From positions 1 through 43,903 of the forward strand of contig NZ_AEVS01000109.1 in assembly GCF_000189255.1 (NCBI RefSeq): 43,903 bases of DNA. Direction: 5' to 3'. Shown here piece after piece: positions 7,276 to 16,125 of the stretch. The translations under genes and the position numbers were made by a program. The DNA comes from Vibrio brasiliensis LMG 20546 (GTDB taxonomy: Bacteria > Pseudomonadota > Gammaproteobacteria > Enterobacterales > Vibrionaceae). Below the pieces are notes generated by a model. The model worked only from the letters and a program-made list of their open reading frames with translations, searched no databases and had not been told where the DNA came from. Position 1 is the first letter of the stretch, and every line of letters starts with the position of its first letter.

Positions 7276-10200
7276 ATGACCAAGTTTAAGCGGATCCCCC
7301 TAAGAGTGATTTTAGGTGCGATGTTTGTCTTTTGTACCATAGTGACGGCCAGCGTTGTTATTACGGTCCAATACCAGTTCGCAAAACAGGCAGAGTTGCA
7401 ACATGTTCTCAATCGATATCATTCCATAGCAATAGGTGTCTCAAATAACCTTTCGAACTTGCAGAATTTAGCGGGAAATGTCACTCAAACAGGCGCTCAA
7501 ATGGTGGCTTTGCTTGATGAAGATTTGACTCACAAAAACATCGTCGTTTCACTATCCAAGCTTGTCACGAAAGAACCCAGTCTCTATAGCGTATTTATTG
7601 CTAAAGAAAACAATGACTTTTACCAACTTATCAGTTTGTCTGATGACAGTATTCGTTCTCGACTCGGTGCAAAAGAGCGCGATGCGTGGTTGTTAGTGGT
7701 CCATCAAGGAGATAAACGAGAACGACGCAAGCGATCAATTTATTACGACAAAAACTTTTCCGTTAGAAGTGAGGTTCAAGGGTACAGTAGTTTTTATCCA
7801 ACCCAGCGCAGTTGGTATCAAAATGCACGCAATAATGAGGTTTACCATACCCAACCCTATCTCTTTCATTCTATACAACTCTCAGGGGAAACTTTTACTA
7901 CCACGGTGCCTGGTAGTGGTACCGTGGTGGGGGTTGATGTACTTCTATCGTCAATAGAAACTCAACTGACCAACCGATTCATAACCAATAATAAACAACC
8001 TGAAGCCGAAGCCTTTGTTTATAGAGCAAATGGACGACTGATCGCGACCAATAAAAGCGTCGATATAAATGAGCAGATTCCTTTCGTCACACCACTGGAA
8101 TTAACTGACAAACAAAGAGAGTTGGTAGCGAACACACCTGAGCTTAGGGTTTCGAATCAGAATGATTGGGGGCCACTTGACCATGCCATTGCGGGACGTC
8201 CCGCAGGTTATGCGATTGACTTGTTCAAAATGATTTCGCAGATGACAGGGTTACAGTTCAAATTCATTAATGGTCGAAGCTGGAGCGAGTTAGTTCGCGA
8301 TTTTCACAATGGTAATATCGACGTTTTGCATTCATTGGTCGACTTAGATGAATTTACCACCACGGGATCCGTAGGTGGTGCACTTTATAATGCTGAATTT
8401 GCCTTGCTGACTCTAGAAAAAAATAATGACATCAATACTTTGCAAGGGGTTTCGAATGAGCGGATAGGGTTGATAAAAGGATGGAGTATCCAAGACGATC
8501 TCTATCGGGCTTATCCAAACATGACGATTATTAACTACTCTTCGTTGCATGACGCTATTGATGGCGTAGTCAGTGGCGAAATTGTTGCTGTACTGGATGT
8601 TAAACAGGTATTGCGCAGCAAGGTACAAGAGTCGTTTCGTCAGTCATTGACGATTAACGGGGTCGAAGATGAGTTATTGGCAAACAACTTTCATTACGTC
8701 ATGCCTGAAGAAATGGCTCCATTGGTAGAGATTATCGATCAAGCGGTAGATACCATTACTGAGGAGCAGCTACGTGAGCTGGGTAGTAAATGGAGCCAAG
8801 AAGGTGTCGCCCATTCTAGATACACTTTTACTCCTTACCCTGAGTTAGTCGATTATGCCAAAGACCCGGATTTTATTGATGCCGTGCGACTCATTTCGCT
8901 AAATGGGGAAGAGAAGTACGTCTATGTGTCAAAGCTATCCTACAAGGATCGACGATTTTTTGCCGTAGTTGTCCCCAAATCCTATGTGATGTCGGGAGTT
9001 TATGAATCGACATTACTGGCTGCTGGTGCTTCTCTGTTGGTGGTCGTTATTTTGCTACCCGTTGCCTGGCTATTTGCATTACCGATTTCAAACCCAATAA
9101 AATCACTTAGAAGGCAAGTTAAACGGATTAAACAGCGTGATTACGACCAAGTACAAAGAGTCCATTCGCGCATTGAAGAGATTCACCAACTTGGCCTTTC
9201 TGTAATGAGAGGTAGTCACTCTTTTAAGGAGTTTGAACAGAGACAAAACGAGTTTTTTGACTCGATGATTCAGTTGATCGCCAGAGCGATCGATGAGAAA
9301 TCACCTTATACCGCGGGTCACTGTAATCGCGTGCCGGAAATCGCGTTGATGTTAGCGGAAGCGGCTGAAAAGTCGAGCAAAGGGAGTTTTGATAGCTTTA
9401 AATTTGAAAATGACGAAGAGCGACGCGAGTTTCGTATCGCCGCCTGGTTGCACGATTGCGGCAAGATTGCCACGCCAGAGTATGTAGTTGATAAAGGCAG
9501 TAAACTGGAAACTAACTACAACCGCATTCATGAAGTAAGAATGCGATTTGAAGTGCTGTGGAGAGATGCTCAGATTGAGTATCTGAACGATAGACTGCGT
9601 GAGCTGGGTGTTGATGGACAATCAGAGCAAGCGCTGCGAAAAGAATTTGACCAACTAACGGAACAGTTTGAGTTTATTGCTAATGCAAATGTGGGTGGCG
9701 AGTTTATGTCGCAGCAAGATATCGAACGCTTGCACCAACTTGCGCAGAAAGAGTGGACTCGTTACTTTGATAGTGGTCTAGGTTTATCGCCACTGGAAGA
9801 GACTCTATACCAAACTAAGCCGACTCCGAATAGAGAGAAGCTTCTGAGTGATCAGCCTGAGCATGTCGTCAAGCGTGAGCAGCCATTTGAAGTTGATCCT
9901 GCGTTTGGCATTAATATGCAGGTTCCAGATGTATTGTATAATCATGGTGAACTATACAATCTCTCGGTTCAGCGTGGTACGTTGTCAACAGAAGAACGCT
10001 TTAAAATCAATGAGCATATGATAAGCGGTATCAAGATGCTTGAGAGTATTCCTTTTCCACCAGAGCTTAAACGTGTCCCTAGGTATGCTACAACTCACCA
10101 TGAGACTATGGAAGGAACGGGTTATCCTCGTGGGTTAAAGGGAGAAGAGTTATCTATTCCTGAGAGAATTCTTGTCGTGGCGGACATATTTGAGGCTTTA

Positions 10201-10419
10201 ACGGCAGCAGACCGCCCCTACAAGAAAGCGAAGTCATTGAACGAGGCGGTCAACATACTGTTCAAGATGGCGCTCGGCGGTCATATAGATAAGGAAGTTT
10301 TTGCTCTTTTGCTTACCAGTGGTGCTTACGTTTCTTATGCTAAGAAGTATTTACCCGATGAGTTGATTGATCAGGTAGATGTTGAGAGATACTTAACTCA
10401 ACTACAGATAACCCCTTGA
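7276..10419 (+). CDS. HD-GYP phosphodiesterase with Cache and nested SBP_bac_3 sensor
   Basis: A 1047-residue inner-membrane receptor that probably hydrolyses c-di-GMP. Membrane segments are at 11-31 and 578-602, followed by a HAMP-like stretch (about 603-660). The large periplasmic part has Cache-type sequence at about 35-265 and 515-570, with a solute-binding (SBP_bac_3) module at about 280-508 between them. The HD-GYP domain has HDCGK (726-730), a third metal-binding His in NEHMISG (914), HHE (941-943), GYP (949-951) and VVADIFEALTAADRPY; all key residues are present. About 150 residues are inserted between HD and the rest (about 740-890). AAAGGAG lies 12 bases before the ATG. It is paired with the diguanylate cyclase gene just upstream. 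The ligand is unknown; an amino acid or similar solute is plausible for SBP_bac_3. Confidence 0.88.
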   Translation: MTKFKRIPLRVILGAMFVFCTIVTASVVITVQYQFAKQAELQHVLNRYHSIAIGVSNNLSNLQNLAGNVTQTGAQMVALLDEDLTHKNIVVSLSKLVTKEPSLYSVFIAKENNDFYQLISLSDDSIRSRLGAKERDAWLLVVHQGDKRERRKRSIYYDKNFSVRSEVQGYSSFYPTQRSWYQNARNNEVYHTQPYLFHSIQLSGETFTTTVPGSGTVVGVDVLLSSIETQLTNRFITNNKQPEAEAFVYRANGRLIATNKSVDINEQIPFVTPLELTDKQRELVANTPELRVSNQNDWGPLDHAIAGRPAGYAIDLFKMISQMTGLQFKFINGRSWSELVRDFHNGNIDVLHSLVDLDEFTTTGSVGGALYNAEFALLTLEKNNDINTLQGVSNERIGLIKGWSIQDDLYRAYPNMTIINYSSLHDAIDGVVSGEIVAVLDVKQVLRSKVQESFRQSLTINGVEDELLANNFHYVMPEEMAPLVEIIDQAVDTITEEQLRELGSKWSQEGVAHSRYTFTPYPELVDYAKDPDFIDAVRLISLNGEEKYVYVSKLSYKDRRFFAVVVPKSYVMSGVYESTLLAAGASLLVVVILLPVAWLFALPISNPIKSLRRQVKRIKQRDYDQVQRVHSRIEEIHQLGLSVMRGSHSFKEFEQRQNEFFDSMIQLIARAIDEKSPYTAGHCNRVPEIALMLAEAAEKSSKGSFDSFKFENDEERREFRIAAWLHDCGKIATPEYVVDKGSKLETNYNRIHEVRMRFEVLWRDAQIEYLNDRLRELGVDGQSEQALRKEFDQLTEQFEFIANANVGGEFMSQQDIERLHQLAQKEWTRYFDSGLGLSPLEETLYQTKPTPNREKLLSDQPEHVVKREQPFEVDPAFGINMQVPDVLYNHGELYNLSVQRGTLSTEERFKINEHMISGIKMLESIPFPPELKRVPRYATTHHETMEGTGYPRGLKGEELSIPERILVVADIFEALTAADRPYKKAKSLNEAVNILFKMALGGHIDKEVFALLLTSGAYVSYAKKYLPDELIDQVDVERYLTQLQITP

Positions 10420-10555
10420 GACCTCGGCTCAAGCAGTAATAATGAAGCTAGCTAGAGCGACGGTACGCTACGAATCGATGCTTTGGCGCTTCCACTTCTC
10501 GGATAGCTTATGTGGTGCAGGTAAAAATGGGTCGTTTCTAGATTTGGAGAGCAAG

Positions 10556-10990
10556 TTGTACAAAACCCGTAAAGCTGAGAATAGTGACTATGAGTTCCTG
10601 TTCGAGCTAAAGAAAGCAGCGGAATATGAGCCTATCAAGGCGGTGTTTGGTTGGGATGAAACTGTTCAAAGGGAAATCCATCATAAAGAGTTCCTGGAAC
10701 AGAAACCGACCATAATAGAAGTCGATGGTGTTGCTGTGGGGAGTTACTTAGTACAGCTCCACCCTGAACACCTCTACTTTGGTCGCTTTTTCCTGTTACC
10801 TCACTACCAGGGTAAAGGGATTGGTAGCCAAGTTTTGAGAGCAGTAATTGATCTGGCGAGTCAACACTCATTACCGATTAAGCTCTGTTACTTGCAAGGC
10901 AATCGAGTAGGGCAGCTGTATAGCAGGTTGGGATTTGAGGTCATTGGAGAAGACCCTCAGTTCGTCCATATGCTCAAGCAACATTCGTAA
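10556..10990 (+). CDS. GNAT family N-acetyltransferase
   Basis: A small acetyl-CoA-dependent acetyltransferase. It opens with YKTRKAENSDYEFLFELKK, a typical GNAT first strand and helix, and has the acetyl-CoA motif LPHYQGKGIGSQVL (Q-G-K-G-I-G) and the C-terminal YSRLGFEVIGE. The longest ORF begins at 10442, but the first 38 residues there are unlike GNAT sequence. A TTG at 10556 has GGAG six bases before it and gives 144 residues, the usual family length, so I prefer it. The substrate is unknown. It follows the HD-GYP gene by about 135 bases and may or may not share its transcript. Confidence 0.75.
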   Translation: MYKTRKAENSDYEFLFELKKAAEYEPIKAVFGWDETVQREIHHKEFLEQKPTIIEVDGVAVGSYLVQLHPEHLYFGRFFLLPHYQGKGIGSQVLRAVIDLASQHSLPIKLCYLQGNRVGQLYSRLGFEVIGEDPQFVHMLKQHS

Positions 10991-11132
10991 TAGGCACCAT
11001 GACTATATCTGACTTGCGCTAGAAGCTACCGGGCAGGCCAGGAGCTATCTCCATATCTCTTGAATTCCATACGCACAATCGGTTAGCTTGAATGTCATAA
11101 ACGGATTACTTATCAATGACAAGGACGGTGAT

Positions 11133-11462
11133 ATGGCGATGTTTTATTTGGTTGTAACTTTGGCGGGCGTGCTATTGCCCTATGGAGCACTTGTACCCTG
11201 GTTACTAGCCAATGGTTTCGATGTTCCGTTATTGCTGAGTGAAGCCATGGTAAACCCAATTAGCGTGATGGCATGGTTAGATGTGTTGGTCGCAGCAGTC
11301 GCCTTATTAGCTTTTATCCTAGTCGATGGCGCCCGAAGTCAGGTCCGATACAGATATCTGGCTGTGCTGGGTACGCTAACAATTGGTGTTTCTTGCGGTT
11401 TACCTTTGTATCTTTATTTAAAAGAGAAGCAGTGTCATCGCAGACACTTGTTTAATCGATAG
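11133..11462 (+). CDS. DUF2834-like integral membrane protein
   Basis: This 109-residue protein has three to four membrane segments (about 3-22, 43-63, 74-95). The pattern PYGALVPWLLANGFD, then EAMVNPISVMAWLDV and GLPLYLYLKEKQ matches the DUF2834 family, whose function is unknown. The ATG at 11133 with AAGGACGG upstream is preferred over the TTG at 11088, which would add a charged tail before the first membrane segment. It stands alone. Confidence 0.7.
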   Translation: MAMFYLVVTLAGVLLPYGALVPWLLANGFDVPLLLSEAMVNPISVMAWLDVLVAAVALLAFILVDGARSQVRYRYLAVLGTLTIGVSCGLPLYLYLKEKQCHRRHLFNR

Positions 11463-11614
11463 TAAGGCGCGCAGCTTTAGTTGGTTTTTATCGGCAGTGG
11501 CGATGTGTTGCAAAAATGGAACAGTCGCTGGTATGTATTTGTGAGTTGAATATCATAATGCGCAACTGGGTGATTATATGATGATTATTCATTAATCAGC
11601 GGAGTAGTCGATCA

Positions 11615-11893
11615 ATGGTTCTTAATAGCAAAAACAAAGCGATACTGTCAGCGATAGCAGTAGTGATAAGTTCACTACTGTTAGCTTTAGATCTGTTTGG
11701 TGTCATTCCATTTATTATTTTGGTACTGGCCTTTTTTACCTTGGTCATTCAGAGTGCACTTTATTTTGCGGGCTATAAAGATGGCGATGTGTTTGAAGCC
11801 TACCAAGAGATGGAGCGTACAGAGGCAACCGCATTAGCTAATTTGGCCAAAGACAAAAAGCAGTGCGTTAATAGCGATAACGACCCTAGATAG
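11615..11893 (+). CDS. Small two-TM protein of unknown function
   Basis: A 92-residue protein with two closely spaced hydrophobic segments (about 9-27 and 29-51) and a charged cytoplasmic tail. I do not recognise a family. GGAG lies 10 bases before the ATG. The neighbouring gene 150 bases upstream also encodes a small membrane protein, but nothing shows that they work together. Confidence 0.6.
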   Translation: MVLNSKNKAILSAIAVVISSLLLALDLFGVIPFIILVLAFFTLVIQSALYFAGYKDGDVFEAYQEMERTEATALANLAKDKKQCVNSDNDPR

Positions 11894-12103
11894 GGCTAAA
11901 GTCCGAACGTCAAGCGCTGACCTTCGAGTCTAATGACTTCACTCTATAGGTAATTCATTCATTTCTAAATTAGATAATATTTACCAATCTTGTGACTTGG
12001 TTAAAAAGCCAGCTATATCGACCCGTTTATTCGATGTGATAGAGTAATTTAGCGTCAGGTAATTGAGTCTTGGTTAACGAATGACAGCAATATAGGGAGA
12101 TGC

Positions 12104-12379
12104 ATGTCTAGTGTGACACTACAGGGGTACATTATGGTGCCGCCATCAGATCTCGAACAGGTTAAACGTGAACTCGTTAATCATAAGCGACTCACAATGC
12201 AAGAACCCGGCTGTATTACTTTTAATGTCAGTGAAAACAGCGACAACCCGTTACGATTTGATGTGTATGAAGAGTTTGTCGATAAGGCGGCGTTTGAGTA
12301 TCACCAGCGACGAGTTAAGGCTTCCTACTGGGGAGAAATCACGGTCAATGTAGAGCGCTTCTATCACATTACAGAGTAG
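12104..12379 (+). CDS. ABM-domain monooxygenase (YgiN-like)
   Basis: A 91-residue protein with the antibiotic biosynthesis monooxygenase ferredoxin-like fold. It shows GYIMVPPSDLEQVKREL at the N-terminus, EPGCITFNVSENSDNPLRF in the middle and FDVYEEFVDKAAFEYHQ near the end, the last being the EsWxdxxAfexH-type signature of the family. The family includes quinone and polyketide monooxygenases and heme-degrading enzymes; which one applies here is open. GGGAG lies before the ATG. The next gene begins about 55 bases later on the same strand. Confidence 0.82.
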   Translation: MSSVTLQGYIMVPPSDLEQVKRELVNHKRLTMQEPGCITFNVSENSDNPLRFDVYEEFVDKAAFEYHQRRVKASYWGEITVNVERFYHITE

Positions 12380-12434
12380 GCACAAGTTAGCCCATTATCC
12401 GATTAGATTGGCAACAGATATAGGAGAGTATGCT

Positions 12435-13100
12435 GTGCCTAACCATAGAGAGATACATAACGCGTATTTAAGTAGCCATCAGCAGGTACTTGATAGTGCC
12501 GGGTTAGTGGCGTTGGTACACGCCAACAACTTACTTAAAACCGCGAAGATCTATGGCAAGATTAAGCAAATGGAGCATCTGGATACCCTGTATCGTCAAG
12601 GTGAACTGCAAGTATCTCAATGTGATGAGGAGTTTGATAGCGGCTTTTCCTCTATGATGAGGATTGGAGCTAAAAGGAGTGACTGCTATAACGGACTCAG
12701 CGATGACGTAATTATATTTGCGGCTATGAGTAACTACATTAGCTCCTATCTGCTCAGGCATGGTTATCTGGTACATAGGATTAATCAGTCAGACAGTCTG
12801 GCAAAGCATCAGCAGACACGGCCTATTCATATTAGTGAAATCAGTAGTAGTACAAGTTTCTGTGATGGCACCTTATCCGCGTCTACTCTCACCTCTGATA
12901 ACTATCTGGAGGTACTTAAAGTTGATGAGAACCTAAAGCGAGGGCTTGAGCAATTGCGCACCCGGGCTCAGCAGGGACAGTTTGATCTTCAACTTGGTGA
13001 GTGCGCTTATTATCAAGATAATTTTTTTGCTACCTTCCACTTTATCCAACAGCTGATCGAGCAAGACCATTCACAAAGCTTCGACTTAAAACAGCACTAA
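12435..13100 (+). CDS. Protein of unknown function, cytoplasmic
   Basis: I do not recognise this 221-residue protein. It has no signal peptide or membrane segment. It contains a serine-rich middle (SEISSSTSF) and a region GLSDDVIIFAAMSNYISSYLLR that looks like a buried helix. It is relatively rich in Gln, His and Tyr. The start is GTG at 12435, six bases after AGGAGAG; an upstream TTG at 12408 lacks a ribosome binding site. It sits between the ABM gene and the TauE gene with short gaps (55 and 20-40 bases), suggesting a three-gene transcript. Confidence 0.6.
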   Translation: MPNHREIHNAYLSSHQQVLDSAGLVALVHANNLLKTAKIYGKIKQMEHLDTLYRQGELQVSQCDEEFDSGFSSMMRIGAKRSDCYNGLSDDVIIFAAMSNYISSYLLRHGYLVHRINQSDSLAKHQQTRPIHISEISSSTSFCDGTLSASTLTSDNYLEVLKVDENLKRGLEQLRTRAQQGQFDLQLGECAYYQDNFFATFHFIQQLIEQDHSQSFDLKQH

Positions 13101-13140
13101 TAAAATTGGAGCAGCGGATATCGATCTTTTACTCGGGGCA

Positions 13141-13830
13141 GTGACCTTTTTTACATCTATGATTGCAGGTGTGTTTGGCTTTGGTGGCGGGATGCTACTA
13201 ATGGCGATACTGCCTGCATTTATTAGTCCAAGCCTGATTATACCTTTGCACGGCATCACTCAATTGGCGAGCAACTCGTCTCGTACACTCTTTTCTCTCA
13301 ATGATGTCAAATGGGGACTGTTACGACCATTTCTAATTGGTTCGATTATTGGCTCTGTTATCGTAGTCAGCGTATTGTCTTATATTCCAGTTGACTACAT
13401 ACCTGTGGCAATTGGTTTGTATATGTTGCTGAATCTTTGGAGCCCGCGCTTTTCCGCAGCGATCAGCAAATATGAAAGTTATTATCTGCTTGGCTTTGTG
13501 CAAACCGGTCTTGGCTTGGTCGTCGGGGCGACAGGACCAATCGTCTTAGCGGTGCTAACCAAGCAGCTCAAGTCAAAAGACCAAATCATTGCCACAAGTT
13601 CAATGTGTATGACGATCAGCCACTTTGCCAAAATACCGGTCTACTTTACGCTAACGAGTAGCCTGTTCTCAAATGTCACTCTGATTAGCTACATGGTAAT
13701 TGGAGCTGTGGTTGGTTCATTTGTTGGTACTAAGCTGAGGTTAGCGGCGAACAACGACAAAATTATTAAGATCATCAAGTGGATGATCTCCTTGCTCGCA
13801 ATCAGAATGGTAGTGGCTGCGCTCGTATAG
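13141..13830 (+). CDS. TauE/SafE family anion permease
   Basis: This inner-membrane exporter family moves sulfite, sulfoacetate or related organic anions. The protein has about seven hydrophobic segments and the family's repeated glycine motifs, AGVFGFGGGMLL near the start and GLVVGATGPIV in the middle. The GTG at 13141 gives 229 residues, but only GGGG three bases away could serve as ribosome binding site. Reading in frame upstream adds D-L-L-L-G-A, completing the first membrane helix, with GGAG eight bases before an ATC at 13120, so translation may begin at a rare codon. The substrate is unknown. Confidence 0.8.
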   Translation: MTFFTSMIAGVFGFGGGMLLMAILPAFISPSLIIPLHGITQLASNSSRTLFSLNDVKWGLLRPFLIGSIIGSVIVVSVLSYIPVDYIPVAIGLYMLLNLWSPRFSAAISKYESYYLLGFVQTGLGLVVGATGPIVLAVLTKQLKSKDQIIATSSMCMTISHFAKIPVYFTLTSSLFSNVTLISYMVIGAVVGSFVGTKLRLAANNDKIIKIIKWMISLLAIRMVVAALV

Positions 13831-13904
13831 GGAAAGTATTGCTAGTAATGTCTTAGCCGATTAATGGGCAGGAAGTTCAAAATAGGTTTTAGTAAGGGAA
13901 GACA

Positions 13905-14951
13905 ATGTATCAAGATTTTAAAGATTTACTCGGCACAGAGTTACCAATTATTCAATCTCCAATGGCAGGTGTGCAAGGCAGCGCTTTGACGATAGCCGTT
14001 AGTCAAGCGGGTGGGCTGGGTTCGTTACCCTGTGGAATGCTTAGCATTGATCAGATAGTCGATGAGATCATGGCAATTCAGGCTGGTACTGATCTGCCAT
14101 ATAACCTCAACTTCTTTAGCCACCAACCTGTTCCTTATGATGAGAAGCGTCAATCACAGTGGCAACATGCACTTCAACCATACTTCAACGAGCTCAAACT
14201 AGAGTCGCCAGCTAATAGTAGCGGCAGCAGCCGTGTTCCGTTCAGTCACGACATTGCCGATGCTATTGAGGCTTTTAAACCACCCATTATCAGCTTTCAT
14301 TTCGGTCTACCAGAACAAGGGTTGCTAAAGAGAGTGCAAGGCTGGGGAACCAAAGTGGTGTCATCAGCGACGACAGTGGCAGAGGCTGTGTGGCTAGAAC
14401 AGCAAGGAGTGGACGCTATTATCGCCCAGGGGGTTGAAGCTGGCGGTCACCGAGCAATGTTTATGTCAGACGATTTGACTACTCAAATGGGTTTAATGGC
14501 TTTGTTACCAAGAATTCTGGATCGCGTACAGGTACCAGTGATTGCGGCTGGTGGAATAGGTGACAGTCTGGGAGTGAAGTCAGTGTTGTCGATGGGCGCG
14601 ACGGCAGCGCAAGTCGGTACGGCTTACTTATTGTGTGATGAAGCGAAAACCTCAGCCTTGCACCGTGCTGCGATAAAAAGTGATCAATCACTACATACAG
14701 CATTAACTAATATATTCTCAGGAAAACCCGCTCGGGGAATTGTCAATCGTGCCATCAAAGAACTAGGTCCAATGAGTGATACGGTGCCTGATTTCCCATA
14801 TGCCTCAATTGAAATGACTCAGTTACGTGGCGTGGCGGAACAACAGTCAAGTGATGACTTTACGCCGCTCTGGTGTGGACAGAATACCTTAGGCTGTCGT
14901 GAAGTATCAGCCAAAGTATTGACTAAGGCATTGGCAGAGAAGATAGTTTAG
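13905..14951 (+). CDS. Nitronate monooxygenase
   Basis: An FMN-dependent TIM-barrel enzyme that oxidises alkyl nitronates such as propionate 3-nitronate to the carbonyl compound and nitrite. Seen motifs: IIQSPMAGV at the N-terminus, SFHFGLP, GVEAGGHRA (active-site histidine of class I/II enzymes), VPVIAAGGIGD and MGATAAQVGTAYLLC (FMN phosphate binding). The length of 348 residues fits the family. AAGGGAAG precedes the ATG. It lies 75 bases after the TauE gene and 65 before the LysE gene, so these may form one transcript. The family is certain; the real substrate is not. Confidence 0.88.
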   Translation: MYQDFKDLLGTELPIIQSPMAGVQGSALTIAVSQAGGLGSLPCGMLSIDQIVDEIMAIQAGTDLPYNLNFFSHQPVPYDEKRQSQWQHALQPYFNELKLESPANSSGSSRVPFSHDIADAIEAFKPPIISFHFGLPEQGLLKRVQGWGTKVVSSATTVAEAVWLEQQGVDAIIAQGVEAGGHRAMFMSDDLTTQMGLMALLPRILDRVQVPVIAAGGIGDSLGVKSVLSMGATAAQVGTAYLLCDEAKTSALHRAAIKSDQSLHTALTNIFSGKPARGIVNRAIKELGPMSDTVPDFPYASIEMTQLRGVAEQQSSDDFTPLWCGQNTLGCREVSAKVLTKALAEKIV

Positions 14952-15016
14952 CGGGTGATATTGATGGTTTGTAAAAGCAAGCCAGAGAATGCAGAGAAAT
15001 TAAATAAGGAAACATC

Positions 15017-15631
15017 ATGGAGTTATGGAAGCTTGCTGTATTCATTCCAGCCTGTTTTGCCCTAAACATGACACCGGGACCAAATAACTTACTGTCGCTG
15101 AACAATGCTCGCCGCTATGGTTTTAAATCAGCACTGATTGGTGGGTTAGGACGAGTCAGTGCGTTTGCAATTATGATAGCGTTGGCTGCATCGGGACTCG
15201 CGGTGGTGCTCTATGCTTCTGAAACCCTATTCTTCGCCATCAAACTGTTTGGTGCGCTTTATCTTCTATGGCTGGCATTTAATTTATGGCGCTCTGAGTC
15301 GAGTCCGGTGAGTGATAATAGCGATAGAACCAATCTTGTTGGATTGGTTAAACAGGAATTCGCCTTGGCAGCGGGTAACCCGAAAGCGATTCTGATCTTT
15401 ACTGCTTTTTTACCGCAATTTGTCGATGTTGCTTTGGATGTCGACCATCAGTTCATGGTGTTGGGTTGTACTTTTATAGTCTTAGAGATGTTAGCAATTT
15501 CTATCTATGCACTGTTTGGCCTATACCTTAGACACTGGTTCACCAAGCCGAAAATGGTCCGTCGCTTTAATAGAGCGAGTGCGATGTTCCTGAGTTACTC
15601 TGGTGCAAATCTGTTGTTCACTAGCCGTTAG
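15017..15631 (+). CDS. LysE/RhtB family amino acid exporter
   Basis: An inner-membrane export protein of 204 residues with six hydrophobic segments. The family signature ALNMTPGPNNLL near residues 15-26 and GLVKQEFALAAGNPKA near 110-125 are clear. The family exports neutral or basic amino acids or homoserine lactones; the substrate cannot be read from sequence. AAGGAAA precedes the ATG. A strong terminator follows about 30 bases after the stop, making this the last gene of its group. Confidence 0.88.
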   Translation: MELWKLAVFIPACFALNMTPGPNNLLSLNNARRYGFKSALIGGLGRVSAFAIMIALAASGLAVVLYASETLFFAIKLFGALYLLWLAFNLWRSESSPVSDNSDRTNLVGLVKQEFALAAGNPKAILIFTAFLPQFVDVALDVDHQFMVLGCTFIVLEMLAISIYALFGLYLRHWFTKPKMVRRFNRASAMFLSYSGANLLFTSR

Positions 15632-15663
15632 GCAGACTAAATTCCATCCATTTGTTAACCACT

Positions 15664-15690
15664 ACACCCGCTAATTAGCGGGTGTTTGTT
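15664..15690 (+). terminator. Rho-independent terminator after the LysE gene
   Basis: Positions 15664-15685 are a perfect 22-base palindrome (ACACCCGCTAA and its complement), followed by TTGTT. Confidence 0.8.
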
Positions 15691-16125
15691 CATTTCCGAT
15701 TAATGACTCTCTAACGTAAAATACGGCGTGCATCACATATCATAATAATCACGTATGAGTTTCGTGAGGGAGTTCAAACGCACGGCGTACCATAGCTTAT
15801 TCAAGGTGAATATTAGTAACATTGTATATAAGATACATATCAACTAATTGAATATGGTTGTCGCTTTGTCTTGTGATTGAGATGACGGTTAATCGTGCGG
15901 TTAAACGCATGTAGAACAAGCCTTTTGGACCCTGAATAAAAATAATATAACGGTCATTGTCATAACCCGTATGACTGAGTCGAGTTTGGCATTCCTCAAA
16001 CGAATGAATTCGCCAATATCAAACTGTTCATTTGGTAAATTGATCCTCAATATCTTCGATGGATCTGACGTTGTAGTAATTAAAATAAGAAGTTTGCGCC
16101 TAGCTAGCGCAATAGGAAGGCTTGC
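15691..16125. other. Intergenic stretch before the giant kinase-cyclase gene
   Basis: About 435 AT-rich bases without a convincing gene or known RNA. Just before the start codon lies a short hairpin (16094-16112). Long leaders are common for signalling genes, so the promoter probably lies in this stretch, but I cannot place it with confidence. Confidence 0.5.
16094..16112 (+). promoter_or_regulatory. Leader hairpin next to the ribosome binding site
   Basis: TTGCGC (16094-16099) pairs with GCGCAA (16107-16112) over a 7-base loop; the loop and stem are rich in CTAG. AGGAAGG, the ribosome binding site, starts only two bases later, so folding could affect access to it. Regulation is inferred. 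Confidence 0.35.

Noticed and set aside
10442-10555. N-terminal extension of the second GNAT protein
   Set aside because: The 38 residues do not resemble GNAT sequence, and the TTG at 10556 has a well-placed GGAG.
15691-16125. c-di-GMP riboswitch (GEMM) in the long leader of the kinase-cyclase gene
   Set aside because: I looked for the conserved GEMM core and its paired stems near here and upstream of the other cyclase and chemoreceptor genes, and did not find them.
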